DNA from: Morganella morganii
Lineage (GTDB): Bacteria > Pseudomonadota > Gammaproteobacteria > Enterobacterales > Enterobacteriaceae
Direction of reading: 5' to 3'
DNA length: 64,000 nt
NCBI RefSeq assembly: GCF_003996855.1
Contig: NZ_NRQY01000002.1
Span: 1-64,000, forward strand
The position numbers and the translations under genes were made by a program. The notes beneath the pieces are model-generated. The model searched no databases and was not told the DNA's origin. It saw only the letters and a program-made list of their open reading frames with translations. Below are positions 29,615-37,996 of the stretch, piece after piece. The first letter of the stretch is position 1. Every line of letters begins with the position of its first letter.

Positions 29615-29640
29615 AATTTTTACTGATTTATCAGTGTATT

Positions 29641-29669
29641 AAGCCACTCTTTACAGGGTGGCTTTTTTA
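29641..29669 (+). terminator. Intrinsic terminator downstream of the tRNA
   Basis: The stem AAGCCACTC/GGGTGGCTT (one G.U pair) is followed by Ts, 27 bp after the tRNA end. Confidence 0.8.
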
Positions 29670-29738
29670 CATCCGCGAGCCGATGGCAGCAAAATGGCAG
29701 CAGAACTTTTTCATCTCAACCAAAATGCAGAGGTTTAT

Positions 29739-29927
29739 ATGTCCGATAATTCTATTGATTACATTGAAATTTATGATTCAACTGACATTGAAGAAGCGAA
29801 TAACTTGTTAGCTGCTGGCTGGAAACTTTTAAACTCAACAGATCGTAAAACAGTATTTGAAGATGGTTCCAGTACTACAACATTTGTATTCCTGCTTGGT
29901 AAACCTAACCCTTACACTAACAACTGA
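29739..29927 (+). CDS. Small DUF1737-like protein
   Basis: The 62-residue product begins MSDNSIDYIEIYDSTDIEE and has the NLLAAGWKLLNS block and a Thr/Val-rich FVFLLGKP end. This resembles the short DUF1737 family often found on mobile elements. Its function is unknown. The ATG at 29739 follows AGAGG. It lies between the tRNA and the phage tail genes but on the opposite strand, so it may be cargo of the element or an older resident. Confidence 0.55.
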   Translation: MSDNSIDYIEIYDSTDIEEANNLLAAGWKLLNSTDRKTVFEDGSSTTTFVFLLGKPNPYTNN

Positions 29928-30375
29928 TTTCAGTTTTCCAAATCCCGCAACGCCGCGCCGTTCCTGGCTTTTTGTAATTCTGCGGCGTTTGTGGTGATCT
30001 TTTCTTTCCCACGTAAAATAGAATATTTCCTTTCGTTTCAATGCGTTGATTTTTTATTGCGATCCTTTTTTAGATCTTCTGACTGAAAAAAACTGAAAAA
30101 CCTTTCACAGATTTCAGTTGCGGGATATCTGCAACTCCCCAGCCGTGGCGCGGGCTGGCGTATTGGTTTGAAGAATTTTAAAACTGAAATAATTTTCTGA
30201 TCCAAAAACCGCAGGCGGGTGCGGTGTAGTGCGTTTTACGTGGTCGGATGGATTACTTCGTGTGGTTTCTGCACGTCAGGCGCTGTGTGCCCGGGTGATC
30301 TCTTTTGTGGGTAGCGGTTTGTGTTCTCGGGTGTTGCGTGGCGTGTGGTGGCTCTGGTGCGGTTATATTGCAGGC
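29928..30375. other. 448-bp gap with possible remnant of a phage small ORF
   Basis: No intact gene is supported. Around 30229-30400 the plus strand can be read as a Trp/Val/Arg-rich frame (VVSARQALCARVISFVGSG) that recalls small Icd/Ash-type prophage ORFs, but it runs on into the antisense of the spike gene. I treat it as an unproven remnant. The rest is AT-rich near 30040-30110 with nothing recognisable. Confidence 0.4.
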
Positions 30376-30400
30376 ATAAAAAAGCCCGCGTCTGCGGGCA
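30376..30400 (-). terminator. Intrinsic terminator of the phage tail operon
   Basis: On the minus strand the GC-rich stem GCCCGC/GCGGGC with a short loop is followed by six Ts, 17 bp after the last tail gene. Confidence 0.85.
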
Positions 30401-30417
30401 ATATCATCAGAAGATTG

Positions 30418-32091
30418 TCAGCCTATTACGGGGCTGTATTTTTGTTTGAGTCCGTCCGATTTGGTGGCGGTGCCATTAATGGCAGCGGCGTTGTCCGGGG
30501 TTCCGGTGTTGGCGTGAGTGTGTGCGGCCGTGAGTTCGGCCAATTCTTTTACCACGTCGAGTGTGTCTAACATCAGCTGCGCCACGTTGATTTGCTGACT
30601 GCCTATCCAGACGACCGGCGCGATGATTTCCTGTTTTTGCCCGGCAAGGCTCTGGCGTATCTGGCCAATTTTCTCAATCAACTTTTGTCCGATCCCGATA
30701 GTGGCATTTTCCGTTATGGCCAGCTCCATGTTTTTACCGACACTGCCGACCAGGCTACCTTTTGCCGCTATGCTGTAATCACCGTCTGCTATCTGCTGCA
30801 CGGCTCCGGCCAGTAGTGTGGCGGTACCGAGGACAACGGTTTTATCTGTTGCCTGAATAGTGGTATCACGGGTGACTAACTGACGTTTTTCGGAATCTGC
30901 GGATACCTGCCGGTGCATGGAAGATTCACTGATAGTCTGGTCTGTCTGCCGCTGCCAACTGCCGTCCTGGGTGATGCGCTGTGATACTTCCTGTCGCTGC
31001 TGTTGCAGCTGCTCCCCCGGCTTAATATCCGGCAGAGTATTGCCCTGGCTCAGGGTCTGGCGGATAAACGGCTTATCCTGTCGTCCGCCCTCAAAGGCGA
31101 TTTCAACCACGGTACCGACCGGCGGAAACTGGAACATGCCGCTTTCACTTCCGGCCATTGGTAACGGCAGTGGTACCGCGCTGTAAACCGGTGCGCCGGA
31201 TTCTTTGCCGTCAGCATCCAGCAACTGCACATCCACAGCGTAACGCGGTCGGTACGGATCAGACATATCACCGGCGGCAACCGGTTCAGTGTGTGAAACA
31301 ATTCTGGCTGTCTTCGGCAGATGCAGCCCGGCGGACAGTTCCGGATAAGCGCTATCAATCTGGTTTTGTACCGGGTTCTTTCTGGCTGCGGACCTGGTAA
31401 CTGCGCTGCTGACCTCCCACGTCAGTGTCATATCCTCGTTATTGAGGTTAACTTTTGTCAGCCGCTGGCCGTTGGCTTTTACGCCCGGGCGCAGTGACTG
31501 CACCATAGGGATAGTCATGCTGTTCCCGCCTGCCTGACCGGTGGCAAATTCATTCGGGATCTCAACCGGTTTTTCCGCGAACAGGGAATCCGGCCAGCTA
31601 CCGACAAATACGGTACCGTCCGGCAGCTGCTGCCAGATGTAATCCGGAATACTGAACACATTGCCGAGGTTGGCCAGCAATTGATAGCCGGTGCCGTTGT
31701 GGGTGAAATGGGGGATCGGTTTATCAGCATAGCCGGATGCCGGAACCTCAAATGTCAGCCCGGATTCTTTCTGCAGATAGTCGGTGATAGTGCGTAATGT
31801 CGGGTGCTGAAATGAACACGGCCACGGCTTTTCAAAAACGCCGGTCAGTTCGCGGACAAGCAGACGCTGAAACCCGTTTGCTGACGGCTGCGCCTGCTCC
31901 ACATAGCCGGTGAAGTAGCGCAGCAGTAATTCCGGATAACCAGCATCCAGCCGCACCAGTTTCCCGGCGTAATCCGCGTCTGTTTTGACGGTGACAAATC
32001 CCCGACCGGCGGCGGAGAGTTCCAGCATGATATTAACGTCCGTGACCTGAACTTCTTCGCCGGATAACTGAAGTCTGAATAAGGGTTTCAT
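30418..32091 (-). CDS. Phage baseplate hub/spike protein (gpD-gpV type, VgrG-like)
   Basis: The 557-residue product joins an N-terminal hub part (MKPLFRLQLSGEEVQVTDVN; late control D/gp44-like, about residues 1-250) to an OB-fold/spike part (YRPRYAVDVQLLDADGKESG, FQFPPVGTVVEIAFEGG, about 280-345) and a repetitive beta-helix tail. Near the end is HTH in TAAHTHANTG, like the iron-binding HxH of P2-type spikes. It would form the membrane-piercing tip of the contractile tail. It is last gene of the operon, and its start overlaps the previous stop. An N-terminal copy of 136 codons is present in the chimeric gene at 35946-37442. Confidence 0.75.
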   Translation of the reverse strand: MKPLFRLQLSGEEVQVTDVNIMLELSAAGRGFVTVKTDADYAGKLVRLDAGYPELLLRYFTGYVEQAQPSANGFQRLLVRELTGVFEKPWPCSFQHPTLRTITDYLQKESGLTFEVPASGYADKPIPHFTHNGTGYQLLANLGNVFSIPDYIWQQLPDGTVFVGSWPDSLFAEKPVEIPNEFATGQAGGNSMTIPMVQSLRPGVKANGQRLTKVNLNNEDMTLTWEVSSAVTRSAARKNPVQNQIDSAYPELSAGLHLPKTARIVSHTEPVAAGDMSDPYRPRYAVDVQLLDADGKESGAPVYSAVPLPLPMAGSESGMFQFPPVGTVVEIAFEGGRQDKPFIRQTLSQGNTLPDIKPGEQLQQQRQEVSQRITQDGSWQRQTDQTISESSMHRQVSADSEKRQLVTRDTTIQATDKTVVLGTATLLAGAVQQIADGDYSIAAKGSLVGSVGKNMELAITENATIGIGQKLIEKIGQIRQSLAGQKQEIIAPVVWIGSQQINVAQLMLDTLDVVKELAELTAAHTHANTGTPDNAAAINGTATKSDGLKQKYSPVIG

Positions 32092-32645
32092 TCTGAGTCC
32101 GCCAACATTTCATTGACTGGTTTCAGGACTTTTTCCTCAAACCATGTCAGTTTTTCCGGTTCTTCCTGCGCACCGGTCCCGGCTTTTCCGTTTTTACCGG
32201 CACCGGCGGCAGTACCCTGTTTTTTCGCGGCCACTTTGCCGTTTGCCCGGGCCTCGCGTTTTTCAGATACCGACAGATGTTCACGCAGAGTGAATGTTAT
32301 CTGCCACGCCTGTTTACCTTCGATTTTGCTGGCATCAATGGAGTTCGTGAACGTACCGATCCGGAAATTAATTGCCTGGGCCGTCATGTTGGCCACGCGG
32401 TAGCGTTTGAGGTTGCCACCTTCTTTGGCTTCTGCCAGCGCAAAAAGGCGGGTCAGTGCTTTTGATTCCGTGAACGGCAGAATGCCGGTTATCCGGAGTT
32501 CTTTAGGTTTTATGCCTTGCTCTGCCACGGCGGTGCTGGATGATTGCCCGGACTGGTCTTTGTCCTGGAACATCATAGACGGCGTGACCGACAGATTCTT
32601 AAGCGGGATCGCTTCGCCGTTCAGGGCGAGGACTATCGTCTGCAT
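32088..32645 (-). CDS. Phage baseplate-associated protein, 185 residues (copy A)
   Basis: I do not recognise a named family with certainty. The protein begins MQTIVLALNGEAIPLKNLSV and has the block KPKELRITGILPFTESKAL (about 45-63). A beta-rich middle with QAWQITFTLREHLSV is followed by an Ala/Gly/Lys-rich linker and a helical end. Its place between the 251-residue gene and the hub gene in a P2-type baseplate operon suggests a baseplate or hub-connector role. The start overlaps the end of the preceding gene. A near-identical copy lies at 37439-37996. Confidence 0.55.
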   Translation of the reverse strand: MQTIVLALNGEAIPLKNLSVTPSMMFQDKDQSGQSSSTAVAEQGIKPKELRITGILPFTESKALTRLFALAEAKEGGNLKRYRVANMTAQAINFRIGTFTNSIDASKIEGKQAWQITFTLREHLSVSEKREARANGKVAAKKQGTAAGAGKNGKAGTGAQEEPEKLTWFEEKVLKPVNEMLADSE

Positions 32646-33354
32646 TGCTTAACATCCTTGTTAATGCATCAATTTCGTGACCGGCGAACAGGGTCGCCAG
32701 TGTGTAAACGGCATCCGGCTCCGGGATGTCTTTTTTCATTTTTTCAGCCAGCACCGTGGCATCATCTGTTCCGGAAAACGCCCATACAGAGGCAGATTTA
32801 CCCAGCAGCCCGGCAAGTGCGTCCCCCATCTGTTTCAGGGCGTTATCTTTCAGGGTACCGAAATCAGAGAGTGCGGATTTCAGGCTGTCCGTGCTGACCG
32901 GTTTACCGGCAGCAGCTTTAGCGGCTTCAATCAACTGTGCATTCCCGGCCATGCGGCTGGTTGACGTGGAAAGCGACTGCGGCAACGGCAAACCACCGGC
33001 CATTTTGCCCGGCAACTGCATTTTTGTTGTTGCCAGCGTTTCCGCCGTTCTGGCCATCCGTTCGACCTGAGAAAATACCGGCAGCGGGAAAACTGCCGAA
33101 AATGCCGAAAGTGACTGCATAAATTCCGCAAAGGTTTTGCCGGTGACCATCAGCACCAGTACCGAAATCTGGCCTGACCCGGCAAGTTTTCCGGCGATAT
33201 AATTCACCGCGTTGACCGGGCTTAAATAGCTGCCGGATTCGTTGGTCTGGCCAACGCCATACACAAACGGGTGTACCGGCAGTATTGAACAGGTGATCGG
33301 CAGCATATCTGCTGTCATGCTCATGTTTTGCCGGTGCCAGCGCGGGATGCTCAT
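32599..33354 (-). CDS. Unrecognised phage baseplate-region protein, 251 residues (copy A)
   Basis: The protein begins MSIPRWHRQNMSMTADMLP and contains VHPFVYGVGQTNESGSY and a Lys/Met/Leu-rich helical middle. It ends with a charged AGHEIDALTRMLSNADD tail. No family is recognised. The gene sits between the fibre assembly and 185-residue genes in both copies of the module, with overlapping ends on each side, so it is part of one translation unit. It is probably structural or an assembly factor. The start at 33354 is chosen because the frame beyond it overlaps the fibre-assembly gene. Confidence 0.5.
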   Translation of the reverse strand: MSIPRWHRQNMSMTADMLPITCSILPVHPFVYGVGQTNESGSYLSPVNAVNYIAGKLAGSGQISVLVLMVTGKTFAEFMQSLSAFSAVFPLPVFSQVERMARTAETLATTKMQLPGKMAGGLPLPQSLSTSTSRMAGNAQLIEAAKAAAGKPVSTDSLKSALSDFGTLKDNALKQMGDALAGLLGKSASVWAFSGTDDATVLAEKMKKDIPEPDAVYTLATLFAGHEIDALTRMLSNADDSPRPERRSDPA

Positions 33355-33770
33355 TCCGGTTTCTCCGGCCAGATGATATCCGGGGCGGTTGAGGTGTCTA
33401 CCACCCGGACTTTTTGCACGTACAGCATCCACTCTGTGAGGCTGGCTTTATCTTCAGCGGTGATGATGTCGAGCATTAACTGAGTCTGCCAGAGTTGGGT
33501 TTTCTGGTTGGCTTCGGCAATGAGAGCCTGTTTTTGTGTCTCTGCTATAGCAACATGCTGCTTATGCGTCAGTGGCGGAACATTAACCCACACAGGATTA
33601 CCTTGTTTATCCGAACCCAGCATTTTTCCTTCGGGCGGATTCCGGAAATAGGCAAAAACATCTTCGGTAACCCCGACACCGGATTCAGGCCACATTTCTG
33701 CATTTTCATATTCCTGCTGTAACGCTACCGGATAAAACGCATTTGTTTTTTTATCAAAGATATATTTCAT
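33351..33770 (-). CDS. Tail fibre assembly protein (Tfa family), copy A
   Basis: This is a chaperone for maturation of the tail fibre tip. The 139-residue product begins MKYIFDKKTNAFYPVALQQE and has the family pattern NPPEGKMLGSDKQGNPVW and the QALIAEANQKTQLWQTQLMLD helix. It directly follows the fibre gene, as expected for a cognate chaperone. The second copy at 38702-39121 differs by a limited number of residues. Confidence 0.85.
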   Translation of the reverse strand: MKYIFDKKTNAFYPVALQQEYENAEMWPESGVGVTEDVFAYFRNPPEGKMLGSDKQGNPVWVNVPPLTHKQHVAIAETQKQALIAEANQKTQLWQTQLMLDIITAEDKASLTEWMLYVQKVRVVDTSTAPDIIWPEKPE

Positions 33771-33772
33771 AT

Positions 33773-35287
33773 TTATTTTCCTATCGCTATCCAGTTTGCT
33801 CCGGCACTTACACCACCTGTTGTTCGTGAACTCATCAGATAAAATGCCTCCAGCCCCATGCCTGCCGGTGACGTGGCAAATGATGGGCAATCATTGCTAT
33901 CGTTTTTAGCCTTATCAAAGCAAGCCACAACTCTGCAATAAGAAGTGAACGGTATCGGAAAATTTATAGTAGTTGGATACATTAACTGTCCTGCAATATT
34001 TACTCCTTGCTGAATAATGGTTCCATCAGGGAACCTTATCCAACCGGCACCACTGGTGAATGATGACAGTGGAGTCAGAAGATTAAGCGCGTCAGTAATG
34101 GCTTTCTGGCTCATGATTGCACCAATGTCATAACCAGTTACCTGTGCCAGTGCTCCACCAACGATAGCCCACAAAGACTTACCATTAATACCGTCATGAA
34201 GAACAACGGTGCCATCTTCTCTTAATGCCAACGTATATTTACCTGACAGTTCCGAGATAGATGCGCCATCACCGGAAAGCGCTCTGAACACCTTTCCGTC
34301 AGCGTAATTACCGGATGGTTGAAATTTAATATTTGCTTCTACCTTGGTATAACTATCCCCCGGCTTTGCATAACTCCCCGCAGGCTGATAATCCCCTTTC
34401 GGCTGATATTTCTCCGGAATATCTTCTTTCAGCTCTGCCAGCTCACGATCAGTCGCGGTGCCTTTTACCCGCTTATCCGTGATATTCCCGTTCTGATCGA
34501 TTTCGGCGATAACAGCAACATAATGCTGAAACCCGGCGGCATCCTGATAATGCGCCAGCGTTTTAGCTGTGGTGACTTTGACAAAGGTCTGCCATTTGCT
34601 GACCAGATTGCCCTGGAAGGTGAAATCGGCGTAAATTTTGGTATCACGCAGATTATTGAAGGCGGTGATTTCTTCCAGTGTGCCACGCAGACCTTCGATG
34701 TAAGCCGTTCCCGGCGTGACGCGGTATTGTTCGGCGGCTTTGGTGACAAGGAAACCATCACCGAAAAATGCGGCCGCACCGTAAATATCGCGGTTGGCCA
34801 GCCGCTGGATTTCATCCATACCGGCCAGACGGGCGGTAAAATCAATCTGCCATGTCTCCGCAGAAGTGGTGATTTTGGTTTCTTTGGCAGCACCGTTAAA
34901 TTCCAGCAGGAAAGAGCGGGTGAGAACGTTACCCTGAACGCCGTCAACGGTTTTGATTTTGCGCTGTTCCGGCGCATGGGTAATCATGGCCAGCGTGCCG
35001 GATTCTTTGTTAATCAGGCCAATCCAGTTAAAAACAAAATCACCCGTATCGGTACCGAGTGTGACGCTGTAGGCAACCGCGTTTTCACTGGCCAGCCCGG
35101 CTTTGTTGACAGCCTGACGGTGTACGATTTGCCCGGCCGGCGGCAGCTTTTCATCACGGCTGATATCTTTCGACGGATCAAGCCCCGGCACATTGGCAAA
35201 AACAAATTCATTCAGCGCAACGGGTTTGCCGAGCGCGGCTTCCTGCGCTTTCCAGCGCTCAAAATCGGTTGTGATAACTGATGACAT
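33773..35287 (-). CDS. Tail fibre protein, copy A
   Basis: This is the receptor-binding fibre of a P2-type tail. The 504-residue product has the N-terminal baseplate-attachment domain (MSSVITTDFERWKAQEAALG, about residues 1-160), linker repeats of the type YQPKGDYQPAG (about 295-305), then a C-terminal tip including FTSGAGWIRFPDGTIIQQG and ending ANWIAIGK. The first 280 residues are nearly identical to copy B; the part after the linker differs in many places. This suggests two different receptor specificities, which is inference. Confidence 0.85.
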   Translation of the reverse strand: MSSVITTDFERWKAQEAALGKPVALNEFVFANVPGLDPSKDISRDEKLPPAGQIVHRQAVNKAGLASENAVAYSVTLGTDTGDFVFNWIGLINKESGTLAMITHAPEQRKIKTVDGVQGNVLTRSFLLEFNGAAKETKITTSAETWQIDFTARLAGMDEIQRLANRDIYGAAAFFGDGFLVTKAAEQYRVTPGTAYIEGLRGTLEEITAFNNLRDTKIYADFTFQGNLVSKWQTFVKVTTAKTLAHYQDAAGFQHYVAVIAEIDQNGNITDKRVKGTATDRELAELKEDIPEKYQPKGDYQPAGSYAKPGDSYTKVEANIKFQPSGNYADGKVFRALSGDGASISELSGKYTLALREDGTVVLHDGINGKSLWAIVGGALAQVTGYDIGAIMSQKAITDALNLLTPLSSFTSGAGWIRFPDGTIIQQGVNIAGQLMYPTTINFPIPFTSYCRVVACFDKAKNDSNDCPSFATSPAGMGLEAFYLMSSRTTGGVSAGANWIAIGK

Positions 35288-35296
35288 ATTATTTCC

Positions 35297-35953
35297 CTAT
35301 AATTTCGCGTGATACACGGCGTTATCAGCCTGACTATTTTCAAGTTTCGCGCTGCTGAACCGACTTTCCGCGTCAATGCTGCCGATCCGGATAAATAAAA
35401 CAGGTTCCTGTAATTTTGCGTGGTAGCAGATATATTCACCCTGAATGTGCCCGACATTCATATTCAGTGTGTTGCTGACTATCACCTCAAACCGGTAGCG
35501 GCGACAGGTGCGCCCGTACTGCCGGATGATGTTCAGTAACAGGTCTTCGTTTTTCGCGATTTGTGAATCTGTTACCCGCAGGATAATGACATCCCAGTCA
35601 ATATCCGGCTGACGCTCCAGCAATTCGACATAGCCCACGCCGAGGCGCTCAAATATCGCGATAAAACCGGCCACGCTCCCGGCATCTTTGGCGTTGATAA
35701 ACGCAAATTTCACCCGCTTGCGGAACAGATCAAGCGGCTCCCCGTTAAAACGGTGGATATCCCGCTGATACGCCAGAATGGCCAGCAGACCTTCCGTGCA
35801 GGTTTCCGCATCCAGTTGCTGTAATGGCCATGTCAGCCAGCCGTACACGCCAGACCAGAACCGGCGCAGTGCGGCGAGTAATTTCGCCGGTTCGCCTTTA
35901 TCCATCCATGACGGCAGGTGCAGCCGTTTCAGTTTTTCCTGAAAGTCAGACAT
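35297..35953 (-). CDS. Phage tail protein I (P2 gpI-like), copy A
   Basis: This is the baseplate wedge component that links gpJ to the fibre. The 218-residue product begins MSDFQEKLKRLHLPSWMDKG and has LAILAYQRDIHRFNGEPLDL and RKRVKFAFINAKDAGS. It overlaps the end of the J-type gene, as in P2. It differs from copy B (40667-41323) at only three residues by eye, while DNA changes are more frequent. Confidence 0.8.
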   Translation of the reverse strand: MSDFQEKLKRLHLPSWMDKGEPAKLLAALRRFWSGVYGWLTWPLQQLDAETCTEGLLAILAYQRDIHRFNGEPLDLFRKRVKFAFINAKDAGSVAGFIAIFERLGVGYVELLERQPDIDWDVIILRVTDSQIAKNEDLLLNIIRQYGRTCRRYRFEVIVSNTLNMNVGHIQGEYICYHAKLQEPVLFIRIGSIDAESRFSSAKLENSQADNAVYHAKL

Positions 35954-37442
35954 TTTTCACCACCACAGAGAGCGATTTCAGACGCGGCACACTCAGTTCA
36001 CTGATGATGTCAGCGAGTGAGAATGTCAGCGACTGAATATCCGGAAATGCCCGGTGCAGTTCGCGCCCGAGGTTTGAAAACGAAAACCGCGAGTATGGCC
36101 ATGTCTGTTTTACGTCATAAAAGCTGTTTTCCCGGAACGCACAGCGCACCATGTCACCGGTCTCTTTTTTCAGTTTTTCCAGCTGTTCGGCGGTGAAGTT
36201 GGCGATATTGTCCACAAACAGGGTCAGCACCAGATCATGATGGGTTTCCGGCATCGGCATGCACTGCATATCATCACCGTGTCCGTGGTGCCCCTGATTG
36301 GTCACATAATCGTTTACTTTGTCGATAAACGGCTGACTGATCACGCCACTGTCCAGCAGTAAATAGGCATTGGCCGTTCCCGGACCGCGTGGCGCATCAT
36401 GCAGAAAGAAAATCCGGTCAATACTCAGGCCGACAATCCCGGCAATCATGCCCGCGTATACCGCATCCGTGTGGTAGTTTCCGACCAGGTTGTACTGATT
36501 GCGGCAGCGATCACGCAAATCATTGTCGCTTTCTGCATCCCCGCCCGGCGTGGTCAGCCAGTCGTCCTCATTCTGTACCCGCTCAACTCCGGCCACGGCA
36601 ACCGGCAGAATACGGAAATAGCCTGGGGCGAGGTTATGAGCGCCGCCCGGGGCATCTGCCGTTACCGGGATCAAACCACTTTGTGTTCCCGCCGGTATTT
36701 CTGCCGCTTCCGTGGTGCTGACGCTGTAAATCACACCGGCAATCCGTTCTGTCTGAATCACTGTGCCTTTCGGTACCGTCACCACCGGCGCACCGGCGGT
36801 TTTGTAAAAACGGATCACCCCGGAAGCCGCGGTTGCCGGTTTACGTTTCAGGTTTACGCCCCAGGCGAACATATCCAGCCAGACACCGGATGCTGTGGCC
36901 AGATACATATTGCGCATCACCACATTGACCAGGGCTTCTTTCAGCCAGAGAACCGGTTTAATGACGGTGATTGTTATCAGCCGCCAGAACGGAGACATGC
37001 GGGATGTGTTGGTTATCAGTCCCTCATCGGCAAGATAGCCGGTGCCGTTGTGGGTGAAATGGGGGATCGGCTTATCAGCATAGCCGGATGCCGGGACATC
37101 AAACGTCAGCCCGGATTCTTTCTGCAGATAGTCGGTGATAGTACGCAATGTCGGGTGCTGGAATGAACACGGCCACGGCTTTTCGAAAACGCCGGTCAGT
37201 TCCCAGACAAGCAGACGCTGAAAACCATTTGCTGACGGCTGCGCCCGTTCCACATAGCCGGTGAAGTAGCGCAGCAATAATTCAGGATAACCGGCATCCA
37301 GCCGCACCAGTTTCCCGGCGTAATCCGCGTCTGTTTTGACGGTGATAAATCCCCAGCCGGCGGCAGAGAGTTCCAGCATGATATTAACATCCGTGACCTG
37401 AACTTCTTCACCGGATAACTGAAGTCTGAATAAAGGTTTCAT
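35946..37442 (-). CDS. Chimeric gene: hub/spike N-terminus fused to baseplate protein J
   Basis: The 498-residue frame begins with residues 1-136 of the spike protein (MKPLFRLQLSGEEVQ ... HFTHNGTGY). It then passes, after one Leu, into baseplate J from its residue 33 (ADEGLITNTSRMSPFW) to the end. The junction lies at about 37031-37036 and shares the 4-bp GCAA with both parents. It is the novel joint of the tandem duplication. The J part lacks only 32 residues and has about six differences from intact J. Whether the fusion protein, or J from an internal start such as the Met of MSPFW, is made and works is unknown. Confidence 0.88.
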   Translation of the reverse strand: MKPLFRLQLSGEEVQVTDVNIMLELSAAGWGFITVKTDADYAGKLVRLDAGYPELLLRYFTGYVERAQPSANGFQRLLVWELTGVFEKPWPCSFQHPTLRTITDYLQKESGLTFDVPASGYADKPIPHFTHNGTGYLADEGLITNTSRMSPFWRLITITVIKPVLWLKEALVNVVMRNMYLATASGVWLDMFAWGVNLKRKPATAASGVIRFYKTAGAPVVTVPKGTVIQTERIAGVIYSVSTTEAAEIPAGTQSGLIPVTADAPGGAHNLAPGYFRILPVAVAGVERVQNEDDWLTTPGGDAESDNDLRDRCRNQYNLVGNYHTDAVYAGMIAGIVGLSIDRIFFLHDAPRGPGTANAYLLLDSGVISQPFIDKVNDYVTNQGHHGHGDDMQCMPMPETHHDLVLTLFVDNIANFTAEQLEKLKKETGDMVRCAFRENSFYDVKQTWPYSRFSFSNLGRELHRAFPDIQSLTFSLADIISELSVPRLKSLSVVVKNV

Positions 37443-37996
37443 TCTGAGTCCGCCAACATTTCATTGACTGGCTTCAGGACTTTTTCCTCAAACCATGTCA
37501 GTTTTTCCGGTTCTTCCTGCGCACCGGTCCCGGCTTTTCCGTTTTTACCGGTACCGGCGGCAGCACCCTGTTTTTTCGCGGCCACTTTGCCGTTTGCCCT
37601 GGCCTCGCGTTTTTCTGATACCGACAGGTGTTCGCGCAGAGTGAATGTTATCTGCCACGCCTGTTTACCTTCTATTTTGCTGGCATCAATGGAGTTAGTG
37701 AACGTTCCGATCCGAAAATTAATTGCCTGGGCCGTCATGTTAGCCACCCGGTAACGTTTCAGATTGCCGCCGTCTTTGTCTTCTGCCAGCGCAAAAAGGC
37801 GTGTCAGTGCTTTTTTTTCTGTGAACGGCAGAATGCCGGTTATCCGGAGTTCTTTAGGTTTTATGCCCTGTTCCGCTACGGCGGTGCTGGATGATTGTCC
37901 GGACTGGTCTTTGTCCTGGAACATCATAGACGGCGTGACGGACAGATTTTTAAGCGGGATCGCTTCGCCGTTCAGGGCGAGGACTATCGTCTGCAT
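37439..37996 (-). CDS. Phage baseplate-associated protein, 185 residues (copy B)
   Basis: It is the same length as copy A (32088-32645) with only a few changes (for example FTEKKAL for FTESKAL, and DKDGG for AKEGG). It is followed with a 4-bp overlap by the chimeric hub::J gene instead of the full spike gene. Function is not recognised; role in baseplate or hub assembly is inferred from place. Confidence 0.55.
   Translation of the reverse strand: MQTIVLALNGEAIPLKNLSVTPSMMFQDKDQSGQSSSTAVAEQGIKPKELRITGILPFTEKKALTRLFALAEDKDGGNLKRYRVANMTAQAINFRIGTFTNSIDASKIEGKQAWQITFTLREHLSVSEKREARANGKVAAKKQGAAAGTGKNGKAGTGAQEEPEKLTWFEEKVLKPVNEMLADSE

Larger units (their letters stand above)
31684..37031 (-). repeat. 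Tandem duplication of baseplate/fibre module, copy A (distal)
   Basis: This is the second copy in transcription order. It covers the J' part of the chimera, tail protein I, fibre, fibre assembly protein, the 251- and 185-residue proteins and the first 136 codons of the spike gene. The same order and near-identical sequence recur at 37033-42401, offset 5351-5370 bp. Internal length differences come mainly from the fibre gene. Confidence 0.9.

Noticed and set aside
29538..29640. tRNA 3' end as phage attachment site (attL)
   Set aside because: I found no second copy of the tRNA 3' sequence near 49,260 or elsewhere in the window and no integrase, so an att pair cannot be supported.
34319..35281. 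Long plus-strand frame (320 codons) that recurs at 39670-40650
   Set aside because: It is antisense to both fibre genes; it recurs only because the fibre gene is duplicated.
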